Positions 47,201 through 60,048 of a stretch of 64,000 nt of DNA are shown here, one piece after another. The first letter of the stretch is position 1, and each line of letters starts with the position of its first letter. Under the pieces are notes generated by a model, which was not told the origin of the DNA, did not search any database, and was given only the letters and a program-made list of their open reading frames with translations. Origin of the DNA: Setoptus koraiensis (lineage: Eukaryota > Arthropoda); contig CM106585.1 of NCBI GenBank assembly GCA_048013815.1, positions 13,082,001-13,146,000 on the forward strand, given 5' to 3'. The position numbers and the translations under genes were made by a program.

Positions 47201-49373
47201 CCCCGACAATATCAAGATAGATTGCTCTGATGCTCCAATTTGGGGGCCGTTAGTGCCGGGCCGTGCTTGATGCACCGAGCAATCGAGCGCTGGTCAGACT
47301 AGCCGAAGCATAGATGAATAAGTGGCATGACAGGCCATAAAAGTAGTTGCAGAGATTATTTTCTTCCCTCTTCCAGACATTCTAGCCACCGGGAATACAC
47401 GCACACACACACACACGACATGTACACAGTGTATTGGCTTGCATGGATATTAAATCGTCTTGCTGGCGCGGACCTTGGACGGGCCCCAAAAATGAGCAGG
47501 CAATAATTTATAGTTGAACGCATCGGACATCATGTTGCAAGTGCAAGCAGCTCGGCCAAGAGCCGCCGTGGCCATCCATTACGGGCGCCATTGTCATTGT
47601 ATACACTTAGATATAAAAACATATTCATATTGTGTCGTTGCGCAAGTAGAAAATTTGTAAACTTGGCAAGCTCAAGTTTGTGCCAATAGCACAAACTTGA
47701 GCAGCACTTACAACTGAATTTAAATGTGCGCCAATAAACGCCAAGCGCCGCCGCCGCCGCCAGACAATACGCCAACTGTAATCTATTTGTTTGTATTATC
47801 TACTGGCCACCAAGAAACATTGTTGCTGACCAATCCATTAGGGTCTTGCCACTTGCGTCTTGGCGGTTGCATTAACATATTTAATGGCGCTTCATAATAA
47901 AAACATCGCCGGCGAGCGGACAGCGCAACATCATTCCGAAGTGGCTGCATGTTAGACTGGCGCTGGCAGTAGCAATGGGAATACAATTTCGCCAGAACAG
48001 ATATGTGAAACTTTTTAGCCATGACCAAGCGATAAATAAATGCCCCAGCGCTTGTCAGTGTGCCAACGTTCAGTGTTTGAGCTAATGTTTGGAGAAAAAA
48101 AAAGAGAGAAAGAGAGAGAAATAACTGCCACCAGGAGCGCACAGATATTTAAATGGGGCCACTGGCGCCGATTCGAGAGACGGCGCGGAGAGCAAATGTC
48201 ATTTCTGGTGCATTTTTCTGTCATTTGTTGTTGGCTGTCCAAATAATGACTGGCCCTCTGTTGTGACAAGCGCCAGCTTGCCAAGGAACATCAGCGCCAG
48301 CTCGCAAGAAGTCGCTCGCCACAGTTGCCGGCCCCCAAAAAAACTAATCTAGGCATCACCGTCATGATGATTTCACGCCACCGCTCGCCCCATGAAACAG
48401 ACATTCCTTGGCAAGCCTTTATGATGTGTCCCCCGTGACATTTCTCGTGTTGTTAATGTGACCCCCGCGTACGTGTTTTCAAGTGCCAATAAAGCATAAC
48501 AATAAATTCAGTTGGGGCCAGTGGGGCCAGTTGGGGCCCCGATGTCGGCTGTCGGGCTGTCCGACGGGGGCGCACACACACTCCGTGGCCGGAGTGGCGT
48601 GCGGCTAGAGGGCATTAGCATGTCTTTACAGGCATCAAAAATGAAGCAAGACAGACATTATGCATAATGTTTGATACTAGTCGCTAGTAACTCGCTTGCG
48701 CGATATTATATTACGCCAAAAGAAATGTGCCCCCCCCCACCCCCCTAATGGCAAGTTTGTGTGGCGGCACCTGAGCGGCCCGCTCGGTGGGCGGCTTAGT
48801 AATAGCCAATTGTCCAATAAGACAACAACAACAATTTATTTTCGTTTGCAATCTTGTAATCTTGCAATCGCCCACTAGAGGTCTGGCCAAGCGGGCACGT
48901 ATATCGTATGCCGTCGCTATATCAAGCTATTGCTATCTGCTGCTATGCGTTCGTCCGTGGCCCATATACCAGCAGCAGATAGCGGCAATGGCGAGATATA
49001 CGGCAAAGGAATGCAGCCACTGGCTGTTATTGATCTCTGGGCCATTGCTCTGCGGCTATTAGAGCGGGAGAGAGAGAGAGAGAGAGAGCGGCTATTTAGA
49101 GATGAATCATTAAATGGGGCCCGCTCATTCAATGCGACCGCCAGACGCGTCCATTAAGATCGCTACTGGAGGCGCTTTTTATTTTGGTTTTTGCATTTGT
49201 ATTTGTGTGCACTTGTATTGCGCGCGCGTGTGTCTTTAAACCATTAGTGGCGTCTTGGCCGGCCCATTAAGGCTCACATCGGGGCCCATTGAGGGCCCGA
49301 TATGAGGTCATAAACGACAATGGCAAATTTGCATAATTTTCGCTTTAGTCGGTCGCCGGCAGGCGAACGCCCG

Positions 49374-49405
49374 GTTGTTGCGCAATAACCATATTGCGCA
49401 ACAAC
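49374..49405. repeat. 14-bp perfect inverted repeat, 4-nt loop
   Basis: Arms GTTGTTGCGCAATA and TATTGCGCAACAAC with loop ACCA. No mismatch. There is no gene beside it. Confidence 0.85.
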
Positions 49406-51774
49406 AAACCGCCGAAATTTCATTATTCTCGCTATATTAGTTGCAATTCAAGTTCAAGTTCGCCACCGAATTGGGGCGCCGTCTGCGCGCCCACTTCTGG
49501 CGCAACTTGTGGGGCTCCTGTGAGCAGCCATCCATCAATCATGGCCATGACATGGGCCGATTGAGTGAAAACTCTCCAGGGGCACATGTTTGCATGCGTC
49601 CAGATATATCAGTCATCACTATTATTAGCCTAGACACGCCAGAAACGACCGAGACAAAGACGATTGCCACAACAGCCACTTGTGCTTATCACCATGTTGT
49701 TGTTGTTGTTGTTGTTGTTGTTGTCGCTGTCTGTATATATGTGACACGCCAGGGGAATGGTGTTGTTGTTGTTGTTGAGAGCCACCCACGCAGCGAGTGG
49801 GACCCCCGTGGACAGTAGTTGGCGTGGTATATTATGGCGCGATGTAACCAACAAACAAATTCAACCTTCGCATAACGCCAACGAGTCCCCTCCTTGTTCG
49901 GCTCATCTCGGTCAGGTGGCGCCACTTTACTTTAAGGCCTATCTCACTTTTTTGCTGTTTTGTTTTGCGAAAATCTTTTTTCAAAACAAATCTCCCATCA
50001 AAATTATATCTGTTCCGTGAGGCCTGCGTTATATTTTGCCGGCCAACCAGTCTGCATAGAGGCTCCAAATCAGCTTCAGATTGATGGTTACAAATTGTTG
50101 ACTGGACCAATTATTGACTGTGCCGTAACTGGCCGGCCCGAACGAAGAAAAGTAGCTAGTTGCTTGCTGGCAAGTTGACGCAATTGACACGCCGCAACGA
50201 TTTGGTGATTTATACGCGCCCGAGCTTGCCTTATCATATCACACCCACATTTGACAACCGTACGATTTCTGGCGGTCAAATCTGGCGATTTCGGGACGGC
50301 ACCGAGTGGTAGCCGGGCGCTCGGTAGCGTGTCCGCGATGGTTGCCGACAACCCGAGCGACCCGAGCGACCCAAGCGACTCGAGCGACCCGAACGACCCA
50401 GGCGACTAGAGCGACCCGAACGACTCGCTAGACAATGGCTCGAGTAGTTTGAGAACATCGACGCACAAGTCGCAAACACGAGGCGCAATGTGTGAACCGG
50501 CAAACTAGATTTATTATTCTCATCACGCTCAATCCCGCCGACGAGCTCATTGTTTATCTGTCATCATTTTCTGCACTGCTCGCTCACCGCTTGCATATGC
50601 TTAAGGGGCCCGCTGCTCGCTCGGTGTATCTCGGCGCTGGCGGTGGGGGCGCCCGACTTGTCGCCCACTGACTAACTCTAAGAGAATTCATTTCAAAACG
50701 CGCTTTGAAACTTGCTTGAGCTCGAAAATGCCCGCTCGCTGCATCGCATTTTGTCGCCAATCCAACGCTCGCTTGTCGAGAAGTCGACTCGACAACTGCC
50801 GCCACCGTGTCATGTAACTCAATACGCCGACTAATTCAATTTCTAAATCAAATTTTTTCTCTTTCTTTGTCGCCAGTCTTTCAGAGGGCGACGGGGCTCG
50901 GGGGGGGGGGGCAGAGATTTTTCGAGTTTCAAAAGTTTAAGTTCAGTCAACATTGTGAGTAACAGTTGCAGTCTGGTCACAACATCGGAGCCATTCCATT
51001 GCATCCCCACAACTTTGCCCGGCATCAGATCTTCCGTACGTGTGTGGGCGACAATTGGATGACACAACCGAGGCACGACAATGAATTTAATGGGGCCCCG
51101 AAAGGCCATTTACGCCCGACACGAGTCAGCTTGCATGCGCACCCTGGTGGCGAGCCCGGGCAAACAGAGCAGCATTGGCGTCAGGCCAGCCACTTATGGC
51201 TCATCAGCGAGCCTGTCAAGGTGTGTGTGCGTGTGTGTGTGTGTGCCGGAGTGGGCCCCTTGTAACAATAGTGAATTATTGTGTTTTGTCTACGGATGGC
51301 TGCGCCAATGGATAAGTTTGGCTGCTTGATAGTTGAGCCGGCGACTACGACAACCTAGGTAGCTTAACAACGACAACAACAACAACAACAAACAAGCAAA
51401 AGCGCCAAACAACAATTATAACTTATAATTTGTCAGTGTGTGCCGCTGCACTTCCTGTTCGCTTGTTGTTGTTGTTGCTGCCGTTCCAGTAGGGGCGCAT
51501 CGGAGTGCAAAAGATTGATTGCGCCCTCTGACATGGGTGAATTTGAGTGGACAACGGATGTGCTCTCTGGCGGCCAAAACGTTTGTTACACAAATGTTGC
51601 AATCAACTCGCATATATCACCCACCGGTTATAACCGATACTAACTGGTCGCTCGTTGACCTCGCCAGTAACTGGTCAGTGTGCTCACCTTTGACTGTGGT
51701 TCACCTGAGCTCAGAGGGCAGGCAGACACCTGTTGGGTGGAGCACGCGATCGGCCTCCGTTCGATTTCGGCCAC

Positions 51775-51930
51775 GCGTTTCGGGCGCATTTCGGGCACAT
51801 TTCGAGCAAATTTCGGGAAAATTTCGTGCAAATTTCGTGCAAATTTCGGGCAAATTTCGTGCAAATTTCGGGCAAATTTCGTGCAAATTTCGGGCGCGTT
51901 TCGGGCACGTTTCGGGCACGTTTCGGGCTC
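51775..51930. repeat. 11-bp minisatellite, about 14 copies
   Basis: Unit TTTCGGGCAAA with TTTCGTGCAAA and TTTCGGGCACG variants. Three units equal 33 nt, or 11 codons, so the array is open in several frames on both strands and yields look-alike ANFVQISGKFR and EICTKFARNLP peptides that are not genes. Confidence 0.9.
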
Positions 51931-53869
51931 ATTACAGCGGCTGGACGCTCGCCAATTCTTTCGGATTTGTTCGGTTTTCTTCGTTTCGGTTGTTTGGTCG
52001 CATGCACAGAGCAAATCGCTCTGGGCTCAACATTCAGTGAGCGGACAGAAAGTTATTTTTTATGCACACTCGCTGGGTTCGGTGCACAGGCCAACCAGCC
52101 GGCTATCATTGGGCCGCGTATTGGCAAGCCAATAAATTGTCCGATTGGCGAATGCAAGAAGCACGAAGAAACAAATTAATAGTGGATGTGTTTGTTTTCG
52201 GTTCAACGAAGCACACTGCTTGTCTTGGACAGCATTCATCAATCAGGGCCTCGCCTCTTGCGCCCTCAAAAGTGTTTGCTCGTTTGATTGGCTCGGAATT
52301 AGAATTCGCGCCCATTCATTACACGCGCTGGGTGGCGAGCCCACGGACAGGCAACGCTATCGATGCATAGTTGCTGATCACCAATTTACCTATTTTATAT
52401 TCGTATTATACTATTGTGCGTTGTATTGCTTGTGTGCCGACGATCAACTATCAGCTATTGTGACGGGCCAGTTATCTCGGCTCGGCTCATGATCACGATA
52501 ACGGTTCGCTTGGCCGGTCCGTTGGTCGCAGTTTGGCGCCACCAAAAGGGGCCTCCAAATCTCGCCAAACTGCGAGGCCCCCATTTTGGGCCAAACTCTC
52601 CAAACTTTTGGCGCCAGTGCGGGCCGCCGAAACAGTGGCCAGGCGACAGTGACAGCAAATTGAATTGTTTTTGAGTTACATTTCCATTATTTGTGTGGAT
52701 GTTTGTTGTTCGTAGGCTGTGTGACTTGTCCCATTTGCTGACTCGTGTCGACGGCACGAATGATACGCACACACACACACACACACACACATAGGACATG
52801 ACGCAATCCAATGACGGTAATGCAATTAGTTGCCAAGCTCTCATATGATTACAGCGACGACATGATCGATTCGACTGGATCGAACAGACGGAGGGCGCCC
52901 CAAAGGTGAGTGCTCATTTTAAACATGTTTGCCATTTTATGCCGCTGGCCGCTGACACTTTTACTTGCAAACTCTTGCACGTTATACTTGCACGTTATTT
53001 TTGTCTCGCTGCGCCTAGCCAGGTATGTGTGTGATGGGGCGAAAATTGTAAAATCACATGCGCTTCGACATGGATGAGTTTGTGGCCCCCGCAATTGGGC
53101 GGCCCAACAGCGACGACAAGCAGCGACACGGACCAACGACAACCGGCAATGATGGCAGCCAATGATAACGGGCAACCATAAGATGGCTCAGCGCGCCAAG
53201 AATATTCCAACCGGCCGTTCGTACGGCCAGATAGATATGTCCAGAATAATTGCATTGAATGTCGTTGCCAGAGAAGCTTGCCAATTGTAAGTGATGTCGG
53301 ATTCGGGGGGCAAGTAAGCGTAAATTGATGCCTCTTTTTGGCACTGACATCGCTTACACTTGCAAGACGCCCCATCGATTTTGTGCCCGTCTCGGCACAA
53401 AATCGTCGTGGTCTCGGTCTCATTTTCGGGCCACCGTCCGATCCATATTAGAATGTCAAGATCGATCTGGTTGTTGGCCGGCTCAGGTGCAGTGTGTGTA
53501 GGGCCCGTCACGGTCACTGTGACACACACACACACGTCCCAAATTGTTTTCACCAAAATTTGTGTGTCAGTAAGCCATGCTTTTGGCTTGTTTGTAGTAT
53601 AGAGGGCGCTTCGATCGCGCATGTCTAACAGAAACTTATTGCACTGACAACTCAATCCGTTAACTCAATACAAATCGACAACACGAATCAAATTATAGAG
53701 GCGCCCGGCGGCCTCACTCACCGCCAACCAATCCAGTGCTGTGCAATATCGATAATCTCAGCATTGTTTACTCACTCTGCGCACTGACACAAATTGTGAA
53801 TGTGACATGTCATTCTAGATAAAAATAAAAATATTTTGCTAACCTAATCTAACTGGCCGAAGCTTAGAT

Positions 53870-53901
53870 CTCATTTATTGTTGCCAGCAACAATAAATGA
53901 G
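53870..53901. repeat. 15-bp perfect inverted repeat, 2-nt loop
   Basis: Arms CTCATTTATTGTTGC and GCAACAATAAATGAG separated by CA. It would extrude as a cruciform or fold as a tight RNA hairpin. Confidence 0.85.
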
Positions 53902-54120
53902 TCAGTCAGAAAAGTCTCTGTTTGCTAGAACACAAAACAAAGCCTGTCGCTCTGGCAAGAGCATATGCAGGCCCATATAATATGGGCACGATGGAAAAAC
54001 GACCGAATTCATTGAACGGCAATCGCGCGATCTATTAATATAATTTATTGCGCGCGCCATCCGACGCTGATGAGCTAGTCGGAATCGTAATCATTATTTC
54101 ATATTAAACATCATCAGTTA

Positions 54121-54141
54121 TTATGTGATAATATCACATAA
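54121..54141. repeat. 9-bp inverted repeat, 3-nt loop
   Basis: TTATGTGAT-AAT-ATCACATAA, followed by a second, looser inverted copy of TTATTATGT. AT-rich context. Confidence 0.7.
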
Positions 54142-57100
54142 CAACATAATAATATCAGCCGATCATTGTGGCTTCCGTTGGCCAGTCGCTGAGCGCTCCA
54201 ATTGACAAATTCATTGTCAGGTCTCGCATAAATCACGCGCCAGCAGCTGAAAGTCGGCTGTAAATAGTCATTTAAAAATTCTAATTTGACCAATTTTGTA
54301 TGCGCTCGCTCTACTTAACTGTCTCTGTTGTTAATTTCAACACATTTGCAATATTGGCAATTTTTACCTGTCACTTGTCTCCGGTGTGTTACGCCATTGT
54401 CAGCGCCATTTCACTTTTAGCCTGGTTAGTTGTATGTTAATATTTGTTAAATATAGTTATGTCAATACAAGTGTTTACATGCCAGCAAACACATTGTGTA
54501 CAAACTGACGAAATTGACACATCGTCTGCTCACCTGTCGAAATAAGCGCTGTTATTGTCATGGCACAATTGTGTTGACAGTTAACGAATCGTCTAGACTC
54601 TATGTCACTCGATAGCCAACATAATTGATCTGATGCCCCATGCTCACAATCTCATTTATTTGATCTGACGAGCTGAAGCGGCGAACAATTTCAGCCAGCC
54701 TTTTTCTCTATATTTCGTCTATGTTTCTGGCACTAGAACGGATGAATTCATCTTGTCGAAATATGCGGCGATTTATTGCAACTTGACAACTTGTCAATGA
54801 GTTGAATCAAGACGCGCCCAATGCAGTGAAAATGACTCAAGTTGGACGAACGGGAAAGATTTCATGAATTAGTGCGCGACAGTTGGCCTCAATCGCACGA
54901 CTCAAGCGCACCAAAGTGATAGCGATTTGAAAGAGAAAAAAAAATCGCATTCAGTAACGAAATCATTGCAAAAAACAGGCGTGAGATTCAGTGAGAACAA
55001 TGCTGCTCGTGGCGCAAATTTTTCGCAATTAATCCAGTGACGCAGTAAAACGTAAGCAGATGAATTTGAGGCAATCTTTTCAACAAATTCAGTAGCCTGT
55101 TTGCCGAGACGGCCTCGCCAAACAGACTGGGGGAGCCTCACGCAAGCCAGCAAGACATGTATGCATGCTGATGCAGATAGCGCCAGCAACGGGTTTTCTG
55201 ACAAACAAAGCAGCAATGTAGCGATTTTGCCACGATAATCTCCACTGCCACACGACACATAGATTGTAGCGCGAGTTTGATAAGGTTAGATTTTGTTATT
55301 TGGGCCCGCCAGTCTAGACACAAACACGAGCTGGCCGGATAAAACTGATCAATCTCGTTCAAGGTGTCAGGTGTATTATCGTTTGTGTTTTGTCTCGCAC
55401 CGCTGGCTGCTATAAAGTCTCGCTAGACTTTGTATCGCCAAGTTTGTAGGCTGCGAGAAAAAAAAATGTTACCCTGGGCAGGCGAGACACTTAATTTGTT
55501 TGTCAGTGTGCAAATCAGATCGCTTGTATTGTTTGTGGAAGTGAATTTGTTGCGCTGGCAATTGAGCTGGCGGATGAATTTTGCCGCTGGTCAAGTGGGG
55601 TCCCCTTTTTGTTGGCCGGGTGTGGGTCGGACACAGTCGGAATGTCGATGTGATTCATCGTTCTCATTATGTAGAGAGTCTCATCAATTAGAGCCCCCTT
55701 AGTTGGCCCCAACAACTGTTAACTGGGGCAACATAGCTGACATAGATCGCGCAGAGACATCGGCAACAACGGCATGAATTATTTTCTCGGAGTTTCTAGC
55801 TCTTTAACGAGTGTTTGCCGCGGCGCATTGTGCGACCAGTATCAAGCGGTTTCGAATCTCTCTAACAGCAACCAACTCGCTGCACAGGTACTCCGAGGTA
55901 CGGCCGGGTACAAGGGCAGGGCGTGTACATAGAGATCATTAGACAGCTTATAACACATACACGCAAACAGGATAAGATGGATAGAAAGTACATTAATGAT
56001 GATTATTATGTAATGGGGCCCATTAATCAAGCGCCCATCTCTGCAACTTGAAACATGGCCAGCGGTTGTCGCTCACGACATTGTCAGTTGTTGCTGCGAG
56101 CACCCAAAAACGCCAACAACAGCACGTGCAACAACAGCGCGAGCAACAACACGGCCAACAACAATACAAGCAATATGCTGTGTGCTCACTCTTGATCTGT
56201 CTGTTAGTTTGCTGTTAATTTCAATACCGTACCAATCAAGCGTCTGATGAGGCCCCGCCAATCTCGCCCCCACGCCACCTAATCCAATTTGCAGCAGCGC
56301 GTGTGTAGCGTTATATTGGTATGTTATGTAATACCGGCCTTGTAACAGTTGCTTTCTAGTTGCTTTGAGTATCATGAGCCACTTTTAGTTTGCTGCAATC
56401 AGCTGTGCGTCGCGGGCCCGTCAATCGGGCGCTGGTATCACATCAACAGTGAGGACAATTATTGTTGTTGTTGTTGTTATTATTATTATGTCCAGCGCGA
56501 GACCGAGGCCCAGGCCCAGGCCAGCTGCCCGAGCCACTAACTAACAAACTCGCTCGGTAATTGGTACGCGCCATATATCGTTATATTGCGTGTCTGCATC
56601 TGGCCTGTTTGCATTGGTCGCCATTGGTTTCATCAATCTCGCCAGCACTTTGGGCCCGCAACTTTTGAGGTCCGTCCTCGCTTTTGAGGGCTTTTGAGGC
56701 TTTTGAGCGGGCGAGCAATAGTGGACCAGACCGGCGCACTGACCATGAGCTCGCGCTACGAGAGACCGAACCGAATTGCGGATTTAGCGCGCTCGCGCGG
56801 ATATCGCGCGGACGAGCGCAATCCGTCAATCGGGCCCCCCTCGATCGCCCATGGCGATGATGATTTCGCATTTGCTCAACCAGATGGCCCTGTGAGCAGT
56901 TGAGCGCGGGCTGGCGAGAGTTCAATTTCGCCAGCTCGGTCGGTCCGGCGGCGCCGACGCCGGTCTGGCGCGGTCCATTATTGCTCGTTCCTGTCCAATC
57001 CAATTACAAGCGCCGCTGCTGCTGCTGCCGCCGGCTCGGCCCGCACAAATCTGCTGTCTGGTCGTTGCTTGTCTCGAGATTAGCGTGTTGGATAGTCGGC

Positions 57101-57176
57101 AACTAGCAATTAGTTTCCCTCGAGTGGCTATCAATCAGCGGCCGGCCCAGGTCGGGCTGGCGGGCCGGGCGAGCGG

Positions 57177-57256
57177 CGCACAAATTGAGAGGGAGACGCA
57201 CAAAGTGAGAGGGAGACGCACAAAGTGAGAGGGAGACGCACAAAGTGAGAGGGAGC
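57177..57256. repeat. 20-bp minisatellite, 4 copies
   Basis: Unit GACGCACAAAGTGAGAGGGA, the first copy with two changes. On the minus strand it makes a TCCCTCTCACTTTG pyrimidine tract. Confidence 0.9.
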
Positions 57257-60013
57257 CCGAAAGAAAGAGAAAGCGAATTATCATGGTGACCAAGTGGCTG
57301 GCCGGTCTTGTCCAACTGGCCATAATGAATTGATGATGGAGTTGGCCTAAAACTTGTTAATGTATTCCGCTGGCCCCAATCACCCGATAGCGCGCGCTGT
57401 TGACTAAAATAGTTGCTCAGCGCGATGCCCCATTGGCCCCAAATCTCTCGAATTGGGGCGAGTTTCGATGATTCGCCGCTCGTCACTGACACTGTCGGGC
57501 CACACAATCACAACGGCTCAACAACGAGCTCCATCGCGGCCCTCTATCGGCTGCACTGAGCCAGCGCCCCCAGTGAGGGCGCCCGAGCGCACGGCTGCAC
57601 ACTGATGCGGGCACAACTCGGGCTTTTCCAGGCGCCGATATACCAATCTATCATGCATCTTTAGATTAATGGCGGGCCGGCCGGCTGACATGCCAAATGG
57701 TGTCAGAATGAGTGCCGGCCACACTGAAACGCCCAGTGACACTGTTACTCTCCCATCTCCCATTCGCCAGCCGGCAGGTGATATATGACGTAATTGGCTT
57801 GTTGTTTGTTCATGTTTATTTGTGCTGTGTCGCTCGATAGCAGCAGTATTTCAATGGGCGAATGCGGACACGAATCCGAATTGATTTGAATGTTCATCCA
57901 TTCGTCTGTCCAACGACAGACGCCTGGCGGACAGCACGCACCACCGTCAATGTGTGCGGCTCGTTGAGGCAAATTGGGGCCCAGTTGGGCCCGAAATGAG
58001 CGCCAATATCCGCGCCTCGGCAAACTATTTATCAATGTCAGGCAGCTTGATTTTCTAGTCGGGCCAAAAGGGTGCGCAATTTTACTTGTTGTCGTCACAA
58101 GCTGGCGTGAGTGCGCCTTGACTTGAAGCAGCTTTAAACTCTCACTCATGATGCCCGATAAAAGATGCTGCTGGCTCCGGTCACTCGATTGCAAGCTTGA
58201 GTCGGATAAAACTCGCTTGCCAGGCCATCGACCATTGGACCGGAAATCGTCAGCGGATTGCTTGAAATGGCGCAGTCCGGAATGGTCGTTGTGAGTCGAC
58301 CACCAGAGAGGAGTTGACATAGTTGTTTAGCGGTCACTGTAGTGCTCGCAACTTCACGCCTCCCATGCAATACCTTGGGGCACACTTTTGAGGCCACCTA
58401 TGAGGTGGGTAGCGTGCGCGGCCCCAAAAGTGGGTGGGTGGCGACAGTGGCGGGCATCGCTCCTGGGGGGCCTATCAGCGCGTAATCATTGTGCACCAGG
58501 CAACTGGCGGCCAGGTAAGGCAACACGCGCAAACAAACAAACAGCACCGCCGAGCGGCGCCTAGAGGGCGCTAGCCACCTATCGAGTGATATTGGAGCCA
58601 GCATTATGCTGGCATACACTGGCACTCGATAGTTGTACAAAACCAAACAACAATGCGGAGTGATTTGTTGTGTCGGGCTAGCCTCGGCCAAGTGCGGATC
58701 ATTGATCATAGATCACCAGGCTAACAAGAGAAATTATGCATAATTTCGCCGACAGGGCGGCCAGTGCGACGAGCACGCCAGACGGATGGAACCGCCATGT
58801 CGGTTGCATGAATATAAGTCATGTGCAATATGCGAATGATATCATTAGCGGCAACAATGGCGCAACGCGCAACTTCTAATGACAGGTGCCGCTGCTGCTG
58901 TTGTTGTTGGCCGTTGCTGTTGTTGGCCGCTGTTGTTGTTGGTTGTTGGCCGCTGCTGTTGTTGGTTGTTGTTGTTGGCCGCTGTCGGTGTTGGCCGCAG
59001 CGAGCCTATTAATTATACTATAAGCGGCTGCGGTATTTTGCGCGGCATAATAACAAGCGCAGGTACGAAACCCGCTGACCGGCAGGCCAGAAATGGATTT
59101 TGTTTAGAGCGACGCCTCTCGAGCTCGATGGCAACTTGAATGGGGCGCTCGCAGCGGCTATTTCCTGTACTCTCTCTCTCTCTCTCCATGGTAGCTGCTG
59201 GCTGGTTGGTGGTGGCGCCAATCGATTGTGTTCACCACTGAGTTAGTTTACGTTGTCGAGGAGAGCCTCTATCGATCAATATCGCAGCACACACACACAA
59301 AAACTGGTTTGAGAAAACCGGAAGTGACATAAATAGGCCCTGTGTGTGTGTGTGTGTCGCCGCCGCTGGCCAACCATGATGAAACTGCCGGCCTAAAATC
59401 ATTATCTGACAGTGGACTCTGGTCAGTGTGGGCCGGCGTTCCGGCGCATCTACTTTGCGGGCCGGCTAAACACAATTCTGCGTGTCAGCCGCTGGGCCTG
59501 GAAAGAGGCCCATTGCGACCTTGGTCGAGACCGCCAGTGGTCATGATAGAAACCATTCAATTTCTATCTGCACATTCTGCCTATGTCCACCATGGCGCCG
59601 CGCAGGTACACAGCGACGGTTGGTCACAGAAAATAAATTGGGTAGCCATTTTTGGGGCTGTGCGTATCGAGCCACGTCCAGTGTGGGGCACACAGCGCCG
59701 CGCGTGATAAATGGCCACCGCTCGTGCCGATCGGCCCCAAATCGGGACAATTTTCTAACGAGCTTGATGGTGGCCAACAACCGTTTGGCCAACCACGCTT
59801 TCCATCAGCAAAGTTGCACACGGCCAGTCCTGAATTATGTGTGCCCGAAATGAGCGTCTCTAGATGCAGAAAATTTGCGAATGCGAGCACATGTGACAGG
59901 GCGCACAATCTCGCGACCGGATATTGCATGTGTCAGAAGTGTTGGCCAGTGTAGGCCAGTTGCGAGCGAGCTGGATATTAAACTGGTTTTAGGTGGCGGC
60001 TGTCACGACAGTG

Positions 60014-60048
60014 TTTGAAACGAGTCGTTTAAAACGACTCGTTTTAAA
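60014..60048. repeat. 17-bp inverted repeat with 1-nt centre
   Basis: TTTGAAACGAGTCGTTT, A, AAACGACTCGTTTTAAA: 16 Watson-Crick pairs and one G-T. A further GACTC half-unit follows directly, giving three alternating copies of GAGTCGTTT. Confidence 0.85.

Larger units (their letters stand above)
41421..49373. other. Long stretch with no supported gene
   Basis: Open frames here are short and unlike known proteins; the longest (43614-44219 minus, 201 codons) is built on a 21-bp repeat and CAA-type runs. Two minisatellites are listed separately. GGGGCCCC occurs at 48533. A (GA) run lies at 49069-49090. A run of pure C at 43545-43555 lies amid GC-rich sequence. I cannot exclude small spliced exons. 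Confidence 0.45.
49406..56600. other. Long stretch with no supported gene
   Basis: Contains (GTT)n at 49695-49725, a 9-10-bp GAGCGACCC-type repeat (50350-50420), a G run (50901-50911), (CA)n at 52769-52792 and an 11-bp minisatellite (51775-51930). From 53.8 to 55 kb the DNA is AT-rich. A weak exon-like frame MAQRAKNIPTGRSYGQIDMS at 53183-53286 ends in GTAAGT, but the opposite strand is open too, so I do not call it. GGGGCCCC occurs at 51092. Confidence 0.4.

Noticed and set aside
51519-52179. Several overlapping frames of 70-170 codons on both strands
   Set aside because: They all derive from the 11-bp tandem repeat, which has few stops in any phase.
53183-53655. Possible short plus-strand exon (MAQRAKNIPTGRSYGQIDMS, donor GTAAGT) or minus-strand Cys-rich frame
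   Set aside because: Both strands look equally protein-like over the same bases, no partner exon was found, and no family is recognisable.
57745-58320. 191-codon minus-strand frame
   Set aside because: The longest non-repetitive frame in the gene-free right half, but no domain, signal or splice context supports it. A frame of this length in GC-rich DNA can be chance.
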